DNA of 64,000 nucleotides from Diospyros lotus (taxonomy: Eukaryota > Streptophyta > Magnoliopsida > Ericales > Ebenaceae): positions 13,971,030 to 14,035,029 of the forward strand of contig NC_068346.1 in assembly GCF_014633365.1 (NCBI RefSeq), in the 5' to 3' direction. Shown one piece after another: positions 23,388-36,952 of this stretch. The notes under the pieces were generated by a model. It did no database searches. It had not been told where the DNA came from and saw only the letters and a program-made list of their open reading frames with translations. Each line of letters opens with the position of its first letter. Within the stretch, counting starts at the first letter, position 1. The translations under genes and the position numbers were made by a program.

Positions 23388-25500
23388 TGTAACGCTCCAT
23401 TTCCTCGATGCGTTATTTCCTCATAAATCAGGAAATTTTTATATCTATTTCATATTTTTTTCCATTCTACCTTTATGCCCAATAATTTTCATGAATTCCA
23501 TTTTTAGCCCCTTAATCATAATTAAAATGACTATTCAGAGTTTTGTACGGAACACAATCTAGATTGAACTTGAATATCATGTCAACATTAAATAGTTACA
23601 ATGAAAATAAATTTCATTACATGCCCAAATCAGATCAACATTAAATAGTTACATCATGGTTTGGGGCAAAAACGCCAATCGCTCATTGCTAACCCATCTC
23701 TCCTAGTTGTTGTCTACCAAGCCATATGGGAATTCAATGTATAAGTGTCATGACATTCATGTTTAAATGTAAAAAGTCAAAACTTTAAACATGCACATAT
23801 TTCATGTCCAAAAAGCAAATTAAATGGGCACAATCTAAATAATAAATAACTTTTAAGGTGCATGCTCATGAAATTACATTGAAAATGGAAGTGAAATGTA
23901 TAATTTTCATAAATTATATCGTCTAAGTGCAATAACTCAAAAGGTTCAGTCACTTGATGAAAGTTTAATGTTTAGGGTAAAAGTTCAAACTTCTGAAAAA
24001 AAAATGACACGTGTTATTTTTTTTCTTTGTTTAGCTATTTCTTATCGATGAGCTTTATTTGATTGTTGCCCACACCTCATAACCTTTTGCCATGTCGAAA
24101 AACACCATCAAAACCTCACCGCAATCGTCGATCTCCTTGGACAGCTTAATCATTGCAACCTGTTTATTGCTGTCATTTTTTGACCACCAAAACTTGCAAA
24201 GTCTCCCATTTCTTATCCTTTCTCCAGTTTACTTTCTATTATGCTAAAATTTCTCATTTTCAATTTCTTAGTTTTGCCCTATGTTGTGGCTGAATTTTTG
24301 CCCAAAATTTCGTTGATTTCAACCAACCTTTCCCATTTTATGGTGCTAGCTTCAATCCCTTAATTAATTCCCCATATATCTTAAGTGTCAATTTGGAAAC
24401 CCAACAAAATTTTGGAGATTTTTTGCAACAATTTTGTAAATTCCTTGATTCATTGTGGTCATTTTTTTTTTCCCAATTCTTTTAATTCACGTATCTCTCA
24501 TACTAAGGGTTGGGATTAGACCAAAAATCCCATTTTCCCCTCCTACATGACCTCTATAACGATCATCAAACGGTTTAGTATATTTTGTACTCATTTACTT
24601 GAAATTTGAGTCCAAAGTTGCCTTCCTAAAATGTTTGTCGTGTCTTATTATTTACTTTTGACAGCTTTCTGAGCTCAATTATTTTTTATCCAACCATCGA
24701 TATCGAAATCCAAAGTTATGCCATGTTCTTGGTTATGTCTACTTTGATACCTATATTTTGGTTCATCTCAATATAGTCCCAATCATATTTCATGTAGGTC
24801 CAAATTAGACTACTTTATCAACCCCTTGTGTATTTCAACTAATTTTGGCCTCAAATAATTTTTAATTTGTCTATCAATTTTTTATAACATTAATTGGTCA
24901 TAGGGTTTTGTGTTTATGTTCTCTATGAAGCCTAGTATTGGGCTCAACCCAATTGAATGTCGTTTGCTCGAATTTCATGTCCAAAGTTAACATTCAAACA
25001 TGGTGATATTTGGCTTATTTATCATTTTATCTTTTTTGAATTCCTTTTGAGGCCTATAAGGACTTTTTTTTAATTATCGTTAAACCCCATTTCGGTCTAA
25101 CTCCAATAAATTTGATCTTAACTTTTAATATCCAAAATCCCCAAAATTTTTAGATATTACATCAATTACCCCTTAAAGGAATTTCATCCTCAAAATTTTC
25201 TTTGGCTTAATTCTTAGTCCTTTTCTAAGAACACTCACAATAATACATCTAAATCCTCTTAAAATAATTTTATCCTTAAATTTTTTTTGGGCTTAAAAAT
25301 GGAAACCTCGAGATTAACCACTTCAAGTCCTTAAGCATCTTTAACCCTAATCTCAACACATTACCCACTTTGACTACCTTGAACTCTCATGATCTCAATC
25401 AGTCGTTAGGTTGACCACCTTGGGTAGTGTTTGTCCAATCCCAAGCTCGGTCTTTTAAATCCTCATTTATCGCCTTTAGTTTAGGCTCAACCCTTCACTT
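23388..25500 (-). mobile_element. Ty3 element fragment: LTR 23388-25161 plus internal 3' end
   Basis: The LTR-like segment runs from TGTAACGCTCC at 23388 to ATATTACA at 25161. On the minus strand it is preceded by aattttgaggatgaaattcc and a purine tract (tttaaggggtaattga), the usual end of pol and polypurine tract in Del/Tekay elements. This makes it the 3' LTR of a minus-strand element. Only about 300 bp of internal sequence can be followed. No protein domain remains. Confidence 0.6.
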
Positions 25501-25924
25501 GCTACCTCATGTAATATCTTACTTTATTAATAATGTAGTCTTACCTTGTAACTGCCTTAGATAATATAAACCTGATTTGTACATGATTGGGTATTTGTAT
25601 TCCTTTCCAATTTCTATCTATGTTGCTTTTGATGGAATACATGTATGGTGGTGCTAGTAAAATTAAAAATTTTATGTGCATCAAACATACACAGTAGAAG
25701 CAATAAATACACATACCATACACGGTTTGGATATTTAAGTAAAACGCTATTTCATTATATGAAATACAATAAATGATATACCTGCAACCCAATGTTAGGT
25801 GGAGTTCAAAAACTATTTCTATATTGAGACTGATTCCTCTTCACTACGTGGAGGGCCCAGTTTGTCCACACCTAACGTGTAATCTGGTACCACTTTGTGC
25901 ACCTCTTCTTGTGCTAGCCTAAGG
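25501..25924. other. Unassigned AT-rich sequence left of the family B LTR
   Basis: No coding signal. It continues after the nested insertions at 37334, since the taagg duplication shows that the two sides were once joined. Confidence 0.4.
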
Positions 25925-27490
25925 TGTAACGACCCGTTAAATTGTAATTTAATTTATTTTATTAAATTATGATGTTAATTTGAAGAAAATATTAAATTAT
26001 TTTATTCTAGGAAAATGAAAAATTATTTGGAAAGAATTGGGGTATAAGTGGTATTATTAAGGTGGGGTGTGTGTGGTAATCTTCGAAAGTTGTGGGGTCT
26101 AGATGTAATTTTCAAAAACTGTAGTGAAGTTTCTTTAAAATTAATTGTGCGCATATAATGGTAGAGGATGGTTGTAGGTTGGGTGGCACGCACGCGCGAG
26201 GTTATACAGGAGGTCAGGGGTTTGAGGTTGAAGGAATGCGTGTGCGGTTGGGAGAAATGTTGGACGTCATTTCAGGCAGAGACGATGGCACCGCTGGCTA
26301 CCACGCAGCCAGTGCTAAGCCGCCTATCTTTTTGCCTTTTAAACTTTCAATTTTGGTATGCAATCGGCCTCAAATTGAACAACAACCAGATGTGAAAAAT
26401 TGGAGAAAAAGAAGGTGTATAGAGGCTAAAAATGGGGGAGAAATCTAAGAAAAATTGAAAAACAATTATACATTTGAGGTTTAAAATAGTCAAGTATGAG
26501 GGAAAAAACATATTAGAGATTTCTTACAATTGAAATTTAATTTAGGGTGCGATTTTACTAATTTTGGTAAAATTATATTATTTTGCAGCATGTATTAATA
26601 TTTAGCGGTGTGTGAGTAGAAAAATATTGAAATTCGCTATTTAAAGGCAAGCTCTCTACTTTCTTTGTAGGTTTCATTCATTTTACGAATCTCATTCCCT
26701 CCCTTAATTTGATTCGATTTTGAGTATTATTTATATGGATTATAGATTTCTTTAATGTAAATTAAATTAAATAAGAGACTTTTGGGATTTTATTTGTTAA
26801 ATGCTTACAGGGTATTATATCGCCCATATTTCCTTGGAAATGATGTCGAACCAGATCCGAGACTAGGTCTTTAGAGGTTGGGGTACAATTATGAGTCTAT
26901 TGGGTGTGAACGATCGTGTTAAGGAACAAGAGCTATCGGGCAATGAGGCAAGTGTCAACCGTTTAGCGACGACAGATCAAACCGTCGACTAGCCCGAAGG
27001 CTATCGGCTGGTTGTTCTTAGTCATGGATTGTCAACTTGTGCCACTGCTAGGTCACTGTCGACCGGCTCTGCCAGTATGTGACATATGGCATGGCATTGT
27101 AGTGCATCGGATTGGACTTGCATCATTTGGGGTACATAAGCTATGTATGCTTGGACACAAACATTTTAGTATGACTAGGTACACAAGCATTGCATTGGGT
27201 GTGTATTCCTAGGTGGGCGAAGCATGGCCTGATGTCTGGATTATGTGGGCTAACGTATCATGTTAATGCTTACTAAGCCATTGCATATCTTATTTGTTGC
27301 ATTGCATGGCTATAGCATGATGTGGTTTGGAGTTGACCCTCGATAATTATAAGTGGAATGCGACTTCGGGTAGCTATGACTTGGGAACTCTGTCTTGTGA
27401 TTATGTTGACGGCCTCGGGCTCATGCGATTTATGTTATGGGGGCCTCGAGCTCATATCGATGATGCTGGCCAATTAATGGTTGGCGTAGG
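25925..27490 (+). mobile_element. LTR, family B copy 2, left part
   Basis: Begins TGTAACGACCCG and runs parallel to the inverse of 20006-22128. It is cut at 27490 by a family A element and its end is found at 36953-37333. Flanks are taagg at 25920-25924 and taagg at 37334-37338, a perfect 5-bp duplication that proves the two parts are one insertion. The reading frames at 26158 and 27327 lie within the LTR and are not genes. Confidence 0.85.
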
Positions 27491-30038
27491 TGTAACACCC
27501 CGCTTTTCTCTTATCGAGCGTGTCACTATGCTAGGGCCCAAAATATACATAAATTATTTTTTCTTTCTTTCTCGGTACATAACTTAAACCTTAAGTACCG
27601 ATTTTCAAACAAAACCCCTAGCAAATCATTCACAATGCAGAAGCGATAATCGAAACCTGATATAGTACATACCTGAATTCACCTTATATTATATCATAAA
27701 GAATCCGTACCATATATTACATCATATTCTCAAATATAAAATACATGTAGATTTCATAAACATTCTAACAAGACTAATCATCAATAAAGCATATGCTAAA
27801 ACATATCTGAATTAGCTCGTTGAATCCATCGGCCACACCATCACGTGCCGTCTCATCTCAACCTGCTCCTTACCTAAGCTGCAAGTCTAAACTAGAACGT
27901 TGAATGTTCCAGGGCATAACCCATTAGAAGATGAAATTTCTAGTGAGGGTCCAAAAACATATATATGAATGCATGATGCGATAACATGAATAACATTTGC
28001 CCTTAATGTAACTTCCCAGGCCCACCAACTCGGCACAGAATCCTAGGCAAATCCTGAACCTGTGCAGAATAAGCCTAACGTTATCTATCATTACCCTAGG
28101 GGAATTACGGCTACACTCTGGGGGCGACATCCCATTCCCGTGCACAAATATCAATGTGACAATAATATCGTGCCATGCAAACATCACGACTTTCAATGCA
28201 ATATGACAAAATGAACATTGCATTCATAAATAGCATGAATATAAGCAATCATATCATAAATATAAGTTGTTGTGAGAAAACCACTCACAAAACCATATTT
28301 AGGATAAAATTACTTGTCTTTTGCTCAGAGATCAAGACACCTCGAAAAGCATGTGCCGCCTCGATATGCATGCCCAACCTCGATTTTGGTGCCAACTCTC
28401 AAAAGTTGCACCAATCACATCATCTCGATCACCTCAATCATAAAAATGATATTTAATCACTAAATATCCTCAATATTCTATTTATTTCATTTTTCTTTCA
28501 TTTTCTCTCATTTTTCCTTCTAAAAGTTCCAATAAATACCATCGAGACCTTTTTCTCAAATCTAATTCCACAATAATTCATAATATCCAATGAACTTCAA
28601 GGAAAAAATACTAGACTTATCTGGATGTTGCGTTTTCACACAAAACAAGGATCTTTGATGCTAAAACCAAGACATCAGAAATTCGAACTTCAAAACTTTT
28701 TGCACGGACCCCTGTAAAACATTTTTCTATTTTTTTACAACATTTTTCTGGATTTTTCGGCCCAGCCACGCGCCCGCTTTGCCTAGGGCAAGTGGTGGGG
28801 TGTGGAGACCCGGGCGTGACCAACATACGCTGGTCGTCTTCTCCAGCCAACTTTTTTCGGCGACGTCCAATTGCTCCACCAACCTCTTCTCCTTCCTCAG
28901 TCGATCAACATGGCACCTCTTGTGCCTTGAAAGGAGCTCGGGAAGGCCGTCAAACGGCCAATAGAACTCTTGGCCAAGGCATCCGCCACCTTCTTCGGCG
29001 AGCCTTCGAAACCCCATCAAACTTCAACGAAAATGCTTGATTTTCTCCAGATATCATCTTTAGGCTATGGGCAATAAAAGCCTTATGGTTTGGAATGCCA
29101 ATTCGTTCGATAAGGGGGTCGATTTGAAGCTTCATTTTCTGTAAATTTTTGGCCACATGAACGCCTATTTATAGGCATTTTCGGGCATCCAAATGCCCTT
29201 GGTCGAGCAACCCATTGCCTTAGGAGCCTCCACCTCCCTTAGATCGGCTTGGAAGCAACCCTGGCCGACCAAATCATCACTTGCAGGTGCTCGATCGTGA
29301 GACCAGAAAGCTGGTTGAAAATTCTCGAAATTCGGTCACCCCGGTGGCTTTTATCAAATCTTCCTTTACAAAAGTTGCTCCTCGACCATCGTTCGTGTAG
29401 CCCTGGTGCTCCAGATGGTTGTTCGGCGATTTTCAGTGGGTTGATCGAATCCTATGGCCAAACTTTGCTGATTTTGCACTTTAGCCCCTCCAAGTTTTGG
29501 CTTTCTCACTTTGTCCCATTTTTATGTAACCCCTCAACATTTCATAATTGCCTTTAAGGCCCTTATGTCCTAAAACATCCATTTGACCCCTGAAGATTCC
29601 AAAAAAATATCGTTTTGGCTTCCCTCTGGCAATTTCAGAAAACTGTACTTAGGCCCGAATCTTCGTTTTGGCCCTAAACCTCTTCGTTTCTTCCTGAAGC
29701 CACTGAAGGGTTGTTCCTTATGAAAAACTAACTCCCCCTCAAGCTTCCGTTGACTTCCCGGAAGACGTCTATAACAATTCGGTATTGCAGCCTAATTGGC
29801 AGCTGCATTTTAGTTGTACTGAAAACTGTTCCCTATTTCATTTCTTTCGATGCCATAAATCATGTCTCGAAATACTCATCATGGCCATATCGTTTTCCTT
29901 TGGCATCTCGGCTCCAGGGTACTCCCTGCAATCTATTCGATCAATTTTTTGGGCTATTTAGATACCAATTTTCCCCAAAATTCCATTTTTCTAATAAAAT
30001 GCTTATCTTCAAATAATCCAAATTTCGTGGGTATTACA
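27491..30038 (-). repeat. 3' LTR of the family A element
   Basis: From TGTAACACCCCGC to GGGTATTACA in plus-strand reading, 2548 bp. It is complete, and the TG...CA ends are present on both sides. Confidence 0.8.
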
Positions 30039-31666
30039 TTCACCCCTCCTTAAACAAATTTCGTCCTCAAAATTTTCATCTGACCGTGCAAGTAACTAAG
30101 ACAATACACAGCTTATTACCCGAATACTTCAAATCAAATATCCATTCGGTTCTTGACAAACACTTCAGTTTGCATTCCTTACACGTCTGATGCCTACAAG
30201 CATGCCGTGTTATAATTTCCTGTTGTGTCTCTTTACAAACGACCACACATTTTCCACATCTTATGCACGCACGTCCTACCTCGAAACTTTTAAGAATGCC
30301 TTCTTGCATCTCAAAAATCATAACCCTTGGGCTGACCCCAATCATAAATCATAGATAATGACACTTGTTGATCACACATGCCTTTCGTATTTCGCTTACC
30401 AAATCCAACTAAACAACTAGGCTAGTGATAAAAATAGACGATCCATTTGGCACTACGCTCAACAGGCCAACAAGCCTCCAATCATCATCTGACACTCACA
30501 GCTATCCACCTAGGTCATGCGTCGGTACCTCACGGCCACTCCCCGGGTGATACGAAGTAGTGCAATCGTAATTCTCAAGGAACTCTATCCACCATCGCTA
30601 CCACTCGTTTAGCTCATTCTGCGAGAACCTGTACCTCAGGCTCCTCGTGGTTTGTGAGCACATCAAATGTCCCATCATTTTGGTAGTGTCTCCATAATCT
30701 TAAGAGCACATACCCTAGCTGTCAGTTCCAAGTCATATATCAGGTAGTTTTTCTTGTACCTTGGTGTAATCCACACGTAATCATTTGGTTATGTTGCACT
30801 AACACGTAATTCGATCCTTTGAGATATCACAAGCTCTCACTGCATCCGACATATCATTCTCATTAGACTCTTCTCACGAGTCCTATTATAGGCACAACTA
30901 TTCCGAAGTGTCCAATCGCGACCTTCTAACAACAGCTTGCCAAAACATCTTAGCATTCTATTTTGAAATCTATTCGCAAAAATTTCATTTCAAACCCTAC
31001 GTTGTTCCATGTTTTGAAACATAGGATCGGGGCTATAAATACCTGAAAAGCCCCGAACTCAATTTTCGTGCGTCCGAATAATTTTTTTCTTCTTGCCAAA
31101 ATCTCCCGAATAATAAAACACGTTTTTTCCCATAAATAAGCGAAAATTCTTATTTTTTTTTCTTTTTTCTTTTTCTTCCTTATTTTTTCTTTCTTCTCCT
31201 TCTTCTTCTTCTTCTTCTTCTTCCTTTCTTCCTTCCTCTGCTGACCCTGTGCGCGAACAGCCACCGGCCGTCGCTGCCTTCCAGCATCGCCACCACCTCC
31301 GACGGTCGCCGCTGCCCCCTTTGCAACCGCCCCCAGGGCTTGCTCCGCCATTGCCTGCGAGCCACGGCATGGCTTCCCCGTGCCCTAGCCGCCGATCACA
31401 ACTCCTCCTACCTATCATCACCGGCCCAATCGACCCTCGTGTAGTCCAGATCCAGCACACTGCCATTGTTGCCTGCTCCCTCGCGCAGCCACCGACCACC
31501 GCCTAGCTTCCCTCGGCCGCTACCGTGATTGTCGCCGTCCCTGCCATTGTTGCCAGATCTGGGTCGATCCGACCCAACTCGATTTAGGTTCAACCCATCC
31601 TTGATTCGTCCCATTAAATCTGACCCATATTTGATTTATTTAGACTTAGCCAAATCTAAATCTATC

Positions 31667-32014
31667 ATGCGAGCCTGGTCTCGATGTGGGGCCTGCCTAG
31701 TCTTAAATAGAGGATGCACTCCACAGTGCATCTTTGCCCCTTACTTCTGTTGTGAGGATGGTACTACTACCTTTGCTGCCATCCGTGATTTTTTTACTGT
31801 CAGGAATGCCGTCAACATCCTAACTCCGCTTCCAGTCAGTGACCGATTTTGGGCTGCTGATACACTTTTCTTTGAAGCTTAGGCCCGACTTCAGGATCCC
31901 GTTTATGGATGTGTATCTCTCATTCTTACCCTTCAACAGCAGGTTAGTGATTTACAAGCTTATCGAGCTTATTTGCAAGATTTATTATTTGCGCACATTC
32001 CCAACCTGTCCTAG
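31667..32014 (+). pseudogene. LOB-domain (LBD) transcription factor fragment captured in the LTR element
   Basis: LBD proteins are plant-specific DNA-binding factors. The frame shows the complete zinc-finger-like C block CGACLVLNRGCTPQC (CX2CX6CX3C), then IFAPYFCCEDG, a diverged GAS block (FAAIRDFFTVRNAVNIL), LPVSDR, an in-frame TAG at 31880-31882 where a Gln codon is usual (E-A-Q-A-R), and RLQDPVYGCVS followed by a leucine-repeat region (LQQQVSDLQAYRAYLQDL). It stops at 32012-32014. The set of motifs is that of class I LBD proteins near LBD16/18/29. No intron interrupts it. It lies antisense to the retroelement. It is a dead copy; further diverged sequence may extend to about 32240. Confidence 0.85.
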
Positions 32015-34523
32015 GTTGGCCTCTTCTACAACCCGATCAAAATCCAAACTGGAGCTCCAATCTTCCCATCATCCTAGAGGATGTTCCTCATCTTAGTTTC
32101 TCAGAGGCTACTTTTCCACCTTACCCTGGTGAAACTAGCAGTAGCTAGATGCCACTCCCAGATAACATCGATGAGCTGGATCTATCGTGTTTGGCAACCA
32201 TCGTCGTCCTTGAGCATCGACCACGTTATCAGTTTTATGGTTTTTCTTTTCTCTTTGAGTAATTGTATGGCTTGATCTCTTGTAACTATTTGAACATATA
32301 GAATGAATATTATGTTTTTGGCACTTTTTACGTTTCATTCCCTTGTTTTACCCTTGATTGCATATTGATAATAAAATACCTCAGACTCTTGTAGCTATTT
32401 TAATAATTCATCAAATTGAGATAAAAATATCGGCTCTTAATTATCACCTGATAATTCACATCTTTAATCAAGTCACACATAGCTAAGCATCCAATAACCT
32501 TAAGCCATCATTAGCAATTTCATCATTAAAAAATAATCTCGTTAAATCTTCCGAGAATATATCTTGGTTATTTTCCATTTCTTTTACGGCTTTTCACTGA
32601 CTGTAGGTGCTTATACCTCATAACAATAGGCCCATTATTTTCATAACTTGCTGACATCATTTTAATGATTGTCTAGCTATATATTTCTCAATTTGCCTAC
32701 TAGGGCTACCTAAACTAACCGTCTAGCTATATGAGACTTTCATTCTCCAAAATTGAAAATCTTGGATCTCTTAATCGATTTAGGTCTGCAGCTTCCCCTA
32801 CTGCGACCTGTCATTCTGGCACATCTTCCATCACTTGATTCCCTCAATCACAAATCCTTAGATCCCCCATGACCGTTAAAATCGATCTCTTTAGAAAATT
32901 CCTCAAGAATCCCAATTCGATTTATCTTTGAAGATCCCAAATCAAATCACGATATTTGTTTCTAATTATCTCTCATAGATTCAATTTCTTTGCAATCATG
33001 GCTCCCAATCCACCATTCATCATGGTGCTTTCTAGTTCTCCTCGTCAATTTGACTACCAACAATTTTACCTGATTCCACAGGCACACTGAACCATAGTCA
33101 CAACCTCTGTTGACTAGGACTCCTCAACATTCCTTTTTCGATCGATACGACCTATCAATTAATTCTTTCCTTTTTGGTACCCGATCTCTACCTTGAACCA
33201 AGGTTGCCATCTCACAACTCATCGTCAAGGTTTTAGACTGGCCATGCTCCACTACTTGAAATCTTATTTATCGAGAATCCACTAACTCTCATATTTTATT
33301 CTTCAGATCCAGTTGACCATTGGCACACGACCATTAGATTAGTTCTTCCTATGTACTACACTTACCGCCAGCCAGCACACAAGCTGTCATCATCACCCCG
33401 ATCAGATAGTAGGCTTACTCCTACATCATACGTTGACCCTCACACGGGTACGTCCCGGGTAAAAACTACACGGTCTCGTTGTAGCCCTGCCAGAGCTATC
33501 ATTCCTTATTGCAGCCATGAGTCCAACTCCTTCTGCAAGAACATTCATTCTAGGCCCTTGAGCCTCCCATTGCTCGTCGTGTCATCAATCCCAAAGATGA
33601 CCACGAATCTCGATGCAATCCTTTAAATATGACACTCAGTCTATATTCAATCCATCTTACCTTAGGTTGATTCCCTAGGCTTCCGGCCTCGATCAACAAT
33701 AACTAACGGCACACCTCGCATCCTAGACCATTGGAACTTGGAATTCTCTACAAGATACAGACCCTACTGTGTTGCCCCATATTTTTAGCATCTAATCATC
33801 TCCTCGGCAGTTCACTAAGCAACTTAGACCCTGGGTCCCAGACCCATACTGCAAGACAGTTTACAAGGTTCCCCGGTACGTTGATCATAAGTTCATTACA
33901 AGCCTTCTGCCTTGGTCCCTAAATCTAGATTTGCCACTGCAATCACTGACTAGTAGTGTCGTCACACTGTTAGGGTTTCTTTATCTCGTCTTTGTGAGTC
34001 ACATCGGTTGCACCGCTTTCAGCTCATCAATTGACGCATTCACGCGCCATCATTTGGTCATTTTTGGCCTCTCGTTTGATCCAATCCAATGGATCCCTTA
34101 TCTTTACATTATATTTTCGAGATACCAAATGATCCTCGTAAATCCTTATCCTTCGATCCTTAACTTGATAGCTAGGCCATCAGACTAATCTTGTGCTAGC
34201 TTCTATTAGGCATTCTACTATTCACCGAGAATAGTAGTCGTCTACTGAAATAGTGTCTGCTCGTGAATAGTACACTAGGTAAGTTCTCTGGAAAGAGAGG
34301 TGGGTCACAATGCACACACTTAAATACCAAGTCTTTCCTTAGCCAGAACTTTCCTAGACATGCACTTCCACTACACCACACTTATCCAATAACCGTCAAT
34401 ACCCAAATCTTACGGTGGCTTTGCTTATCTAGCCACACGCAAGCTTTTCCTTAGGTTCGCTCTAATGTCAACTATACTAGAGTCTCTTAAGGCTCAGACA
34501 TTTCCTATGTCTTCAACAATTTC

Positions 34524-34535
34524 GCTCTGATACCA
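34524..34535 (-). other. Primer binding site of the family A element
   Basis: Complement reads TGGTATCAGAGC, the usual initiator Met-tRNA primer site of plant LTR elements, two to three bases inside the right LTR. Confidence 0.8.
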
Positions 34536-34537
34536 AC

Positions 34538-36952
34538 AGTAACACCCCGCTTTTCTCTTACCGAGCATGTCACTATGATGGGGCCCAAAATATACATAAA
34601 TTATTTTTTCTTTCTTTCTCGGTACATAACTTAAACCTTAAGTACCGATTTCCAAACAAAACCACCAGCAAATCATTCACAATGCGGAAGTGATAATCGA
34701 AACTTGATATGGTACATACTTGAATTCACCTTATATTATATCATAAAGAATCCGTACCATATATTACATCATATTCTCAAATATAAAATACATAGAGATT
34801 CCAAAAATATTCTAACAAGACTAATCATCAATAAAGCATAAGCTAAAACATATCCGAATCAGCTCGTTGAATCCATCGGCCACGCCATCACGTGCTGTCT
34901 CATCTCAACCTGCTCCTTGCCTAAGCTGCAAGTCTAAACTGGAACGTTGAATGTTCGATGGGCATAACCCATTAGAAGATGAAACTTCTAGTGAGGGTCC
35001 AAAAATATATATATGAATGCATGATGCGATAACATGAATAACATTTTCCCTTAATGTAACTTTTCAGGCCCACCAGCTCGACACGAAATCCTAGGCAAAT
35101 CCCGAACCTCTACAGGATAAGGCTAACGTTATTCTATCATTACCTTAGGGGAATTACGGCTACACTCTGGGGGCGACATCCCATTCCCATGCACAAATAT
35201 CAATGTGACAATAATATCGTGCTATGCAAACATCACGACTTTCAATGCAATATGACAAAATGAACATTGCATTCAAAAATAGCATGCATATAAGCAATCA
35301 TATCATAAATATAAGTTTTTGTGAGAAAACCAGTCACAAAACCATGTTTATGATAAAATTACTCACCTTTTGCCCAAAGATCAAGACACCTCGAAAAGTG
35401 CATGCTGCCTCGATATGTGTGCCCGACCTCAATTTTTGTGCCAACTCTCAAAAGTTGCACCAATCACATCATCTCGATCACCTCAATCATAAAAATGATA
35501 TTTAATCACTAAATATCCTCAATATTCCATTTATTTCATTTTCCCTTCATTTTCTCTCATTTTTCTTTCTAAAAATTCCAATAAATACCATCGAGATCTT
35601 TTTCTCAAATCTAGTTCCACAATAATTCATAATATCCAATGAACTTCAAGGGAAAAATACTAGACTTACCCAGATATTGCGTTTTCACTCAAAACGAGGA
35701 TCTTTGATACTAAAACCGAGACATCGAAAATCCGAACTTCAAAACTTTTTGCACGGACCCTTGTAAAACATTTTTCTCTTTTTTTACAATATTTTTCTGG
35801 ATTTTTTGTCCCAACCACATGCCTGCACGCTCCTAGGGCGAGTGGTGGTGTGTGGAGACCCTCGCGTGACCGGCACACGCTTGTCGTCTTCTCCGGCTAA
35901 CTTTTTACTGCGACGTCCGATTGCTCCACCAACCTCTTTTCCTTCCTCAGTCGATCAACATGGCACCTCTTGTGCCTCGAAAGGAGCTTGGGAAGGCCGT
36001 CAACCGACCAGTAGAACTTCCGGCCAAGGCGTCTGCCACCTTCTCTAGCGAGCCTTCGAAACCCCATCAAACTTCAACGAAAATGCTTGATTTTCTCCAG
36101 ATATCATCTTTAGGCTATGGGCAATAAAATCCCTATGGTTTGGAATGCTAATTTGTTCGATAAGGGGGTTGATTTGAAGCTTCATTTTCTATAAATTTTC
36201 GGCCACATGAACGCCTATTTATAGGCATTTTCGGGCATCCAAATGCCTTTGGCCGAGCGACCCATTGCCTTAGGAGTCTCCACCTCCCTTAGATCAGCCT
36301 GGAAGCAACCCTGGCCAACCAAATCATCACTTGTAGGTGCTCGATCGTGAGACCAAAAAGCTGGTAAGAAATTCTCGAAATTCGGCCACCCCGATGGCTT
36401 TTGTCAAATCTTCCTTTACAAAAGTTGCTCCCCGACCATCGCTCCTGTAGCCCTGGTGCTCCAGATGGTTTTTCGGTGAATTTCGGTGGGTTGATCGAAT
36501 CCTGTGGCCAAACTTTGTTGATTTTGCACTTTGGCCTCTCCAAGTTTTGGGTTTCTCACTTTATCCCATTTCTACTTAACCCCTCAACATTTCATAATTG
36601 CCTTTAAGGCCCTTATGTCCCAAAACATCATTTGACCCCTGAAAAGTCCAAAAAAACATCGTTTTGACCTCTCTCTTGCAATTTCAGAAAACTACACTTA
36701 GGCCCGAATCTTCATTTTAGCCTTAAACCTCTCTGTTTCTTCCTGAAGCCACTGAAGGGTTGTTCCTTATGAAAAATCGGAACCCCTTCTAGCTTCCATT
36801 GACTTCCTGGAAGTCGTCTATAATAATTCGGTATTACAGCCTAATTAGCAGCTACATTTTAGCTGTACCAAAAATTGTTCCCGATTTCATTTCTTTCAAT
36901 GCCATAAATCATGTCCCGAAATACTCATCACGAGCATATCGTTTTCCTTTGG
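34538..36952 (-). repeat. 5' LTR of the family A element, outer end deleted
   Basis: Closely parallels 27491-29905 and then breaks off at ttggcatc (36952), where the left-hand copy continues for over 100 bp to its terminal ATTACA. It joins family B sequence directly. Confidence 0.8.

Larger units (their letters stand above)
30039..34537 (-). other. Interior of the family A element, no retroviral-type genes
   Basis: Holds the polypurine tract at the left and the primer site at the right. A pyrimidine-rich (TTC)n stretch lies at 31140-31230, followed by a GC-rich segment to about 31560 whose composition is like the 5'-leader part of the LTR at 40080-40440. The LBD fragment is at 31667-32014. 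From 32340 to 34500 I see only diverged non-coding sequence. A minus-strand frame at 30076-30345 (89 codons, ten cysteines) lies next to the polypurine tract and has no recognised homology. Confidence 0.6.
27491..36952 (-). mobile_element. Family A LTR element without gag-pol (LARD-like), nested in family B
   Basis: Two long similar LTRs in the same orientation (27491-30038 and 34538-36952) flank a 4.5-kb interior. On the minus strand the primer site TGGTATCAGAGC (complement at 34524-34535) follows the right-hand LTR, as for initiator Met-tRNA priming. A polypurine tract with pol-end text (nfEDEI-like codons, then ttaaggaggggtgaa) precedes the left-hand LTR at 30039-30080. The transcription direction is therefore right to left. 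I find no gag, protease, reverse transcriptase or integrase in the interior, the pattern of large retrotransposon derivatives. The right LTR lacks about 100-150 bp at its outer end, lost together with adjoining family B sequence. Confidence 0.8.

Noticed and set aside
30950..31614. Minus-strand frames with poly-Lys/Glu and Arg/Gly-rich text
   Set aside because: Produced by a (TTC)n tract and a GC-rich stretch in an LTR-element interior; no domain.
34538..36952. Independent third solo LTR of family A
   Set aside because: The primer site directly inside it and the polypurine tract beside 27491-30038 show that the two LTRs belong to one element.
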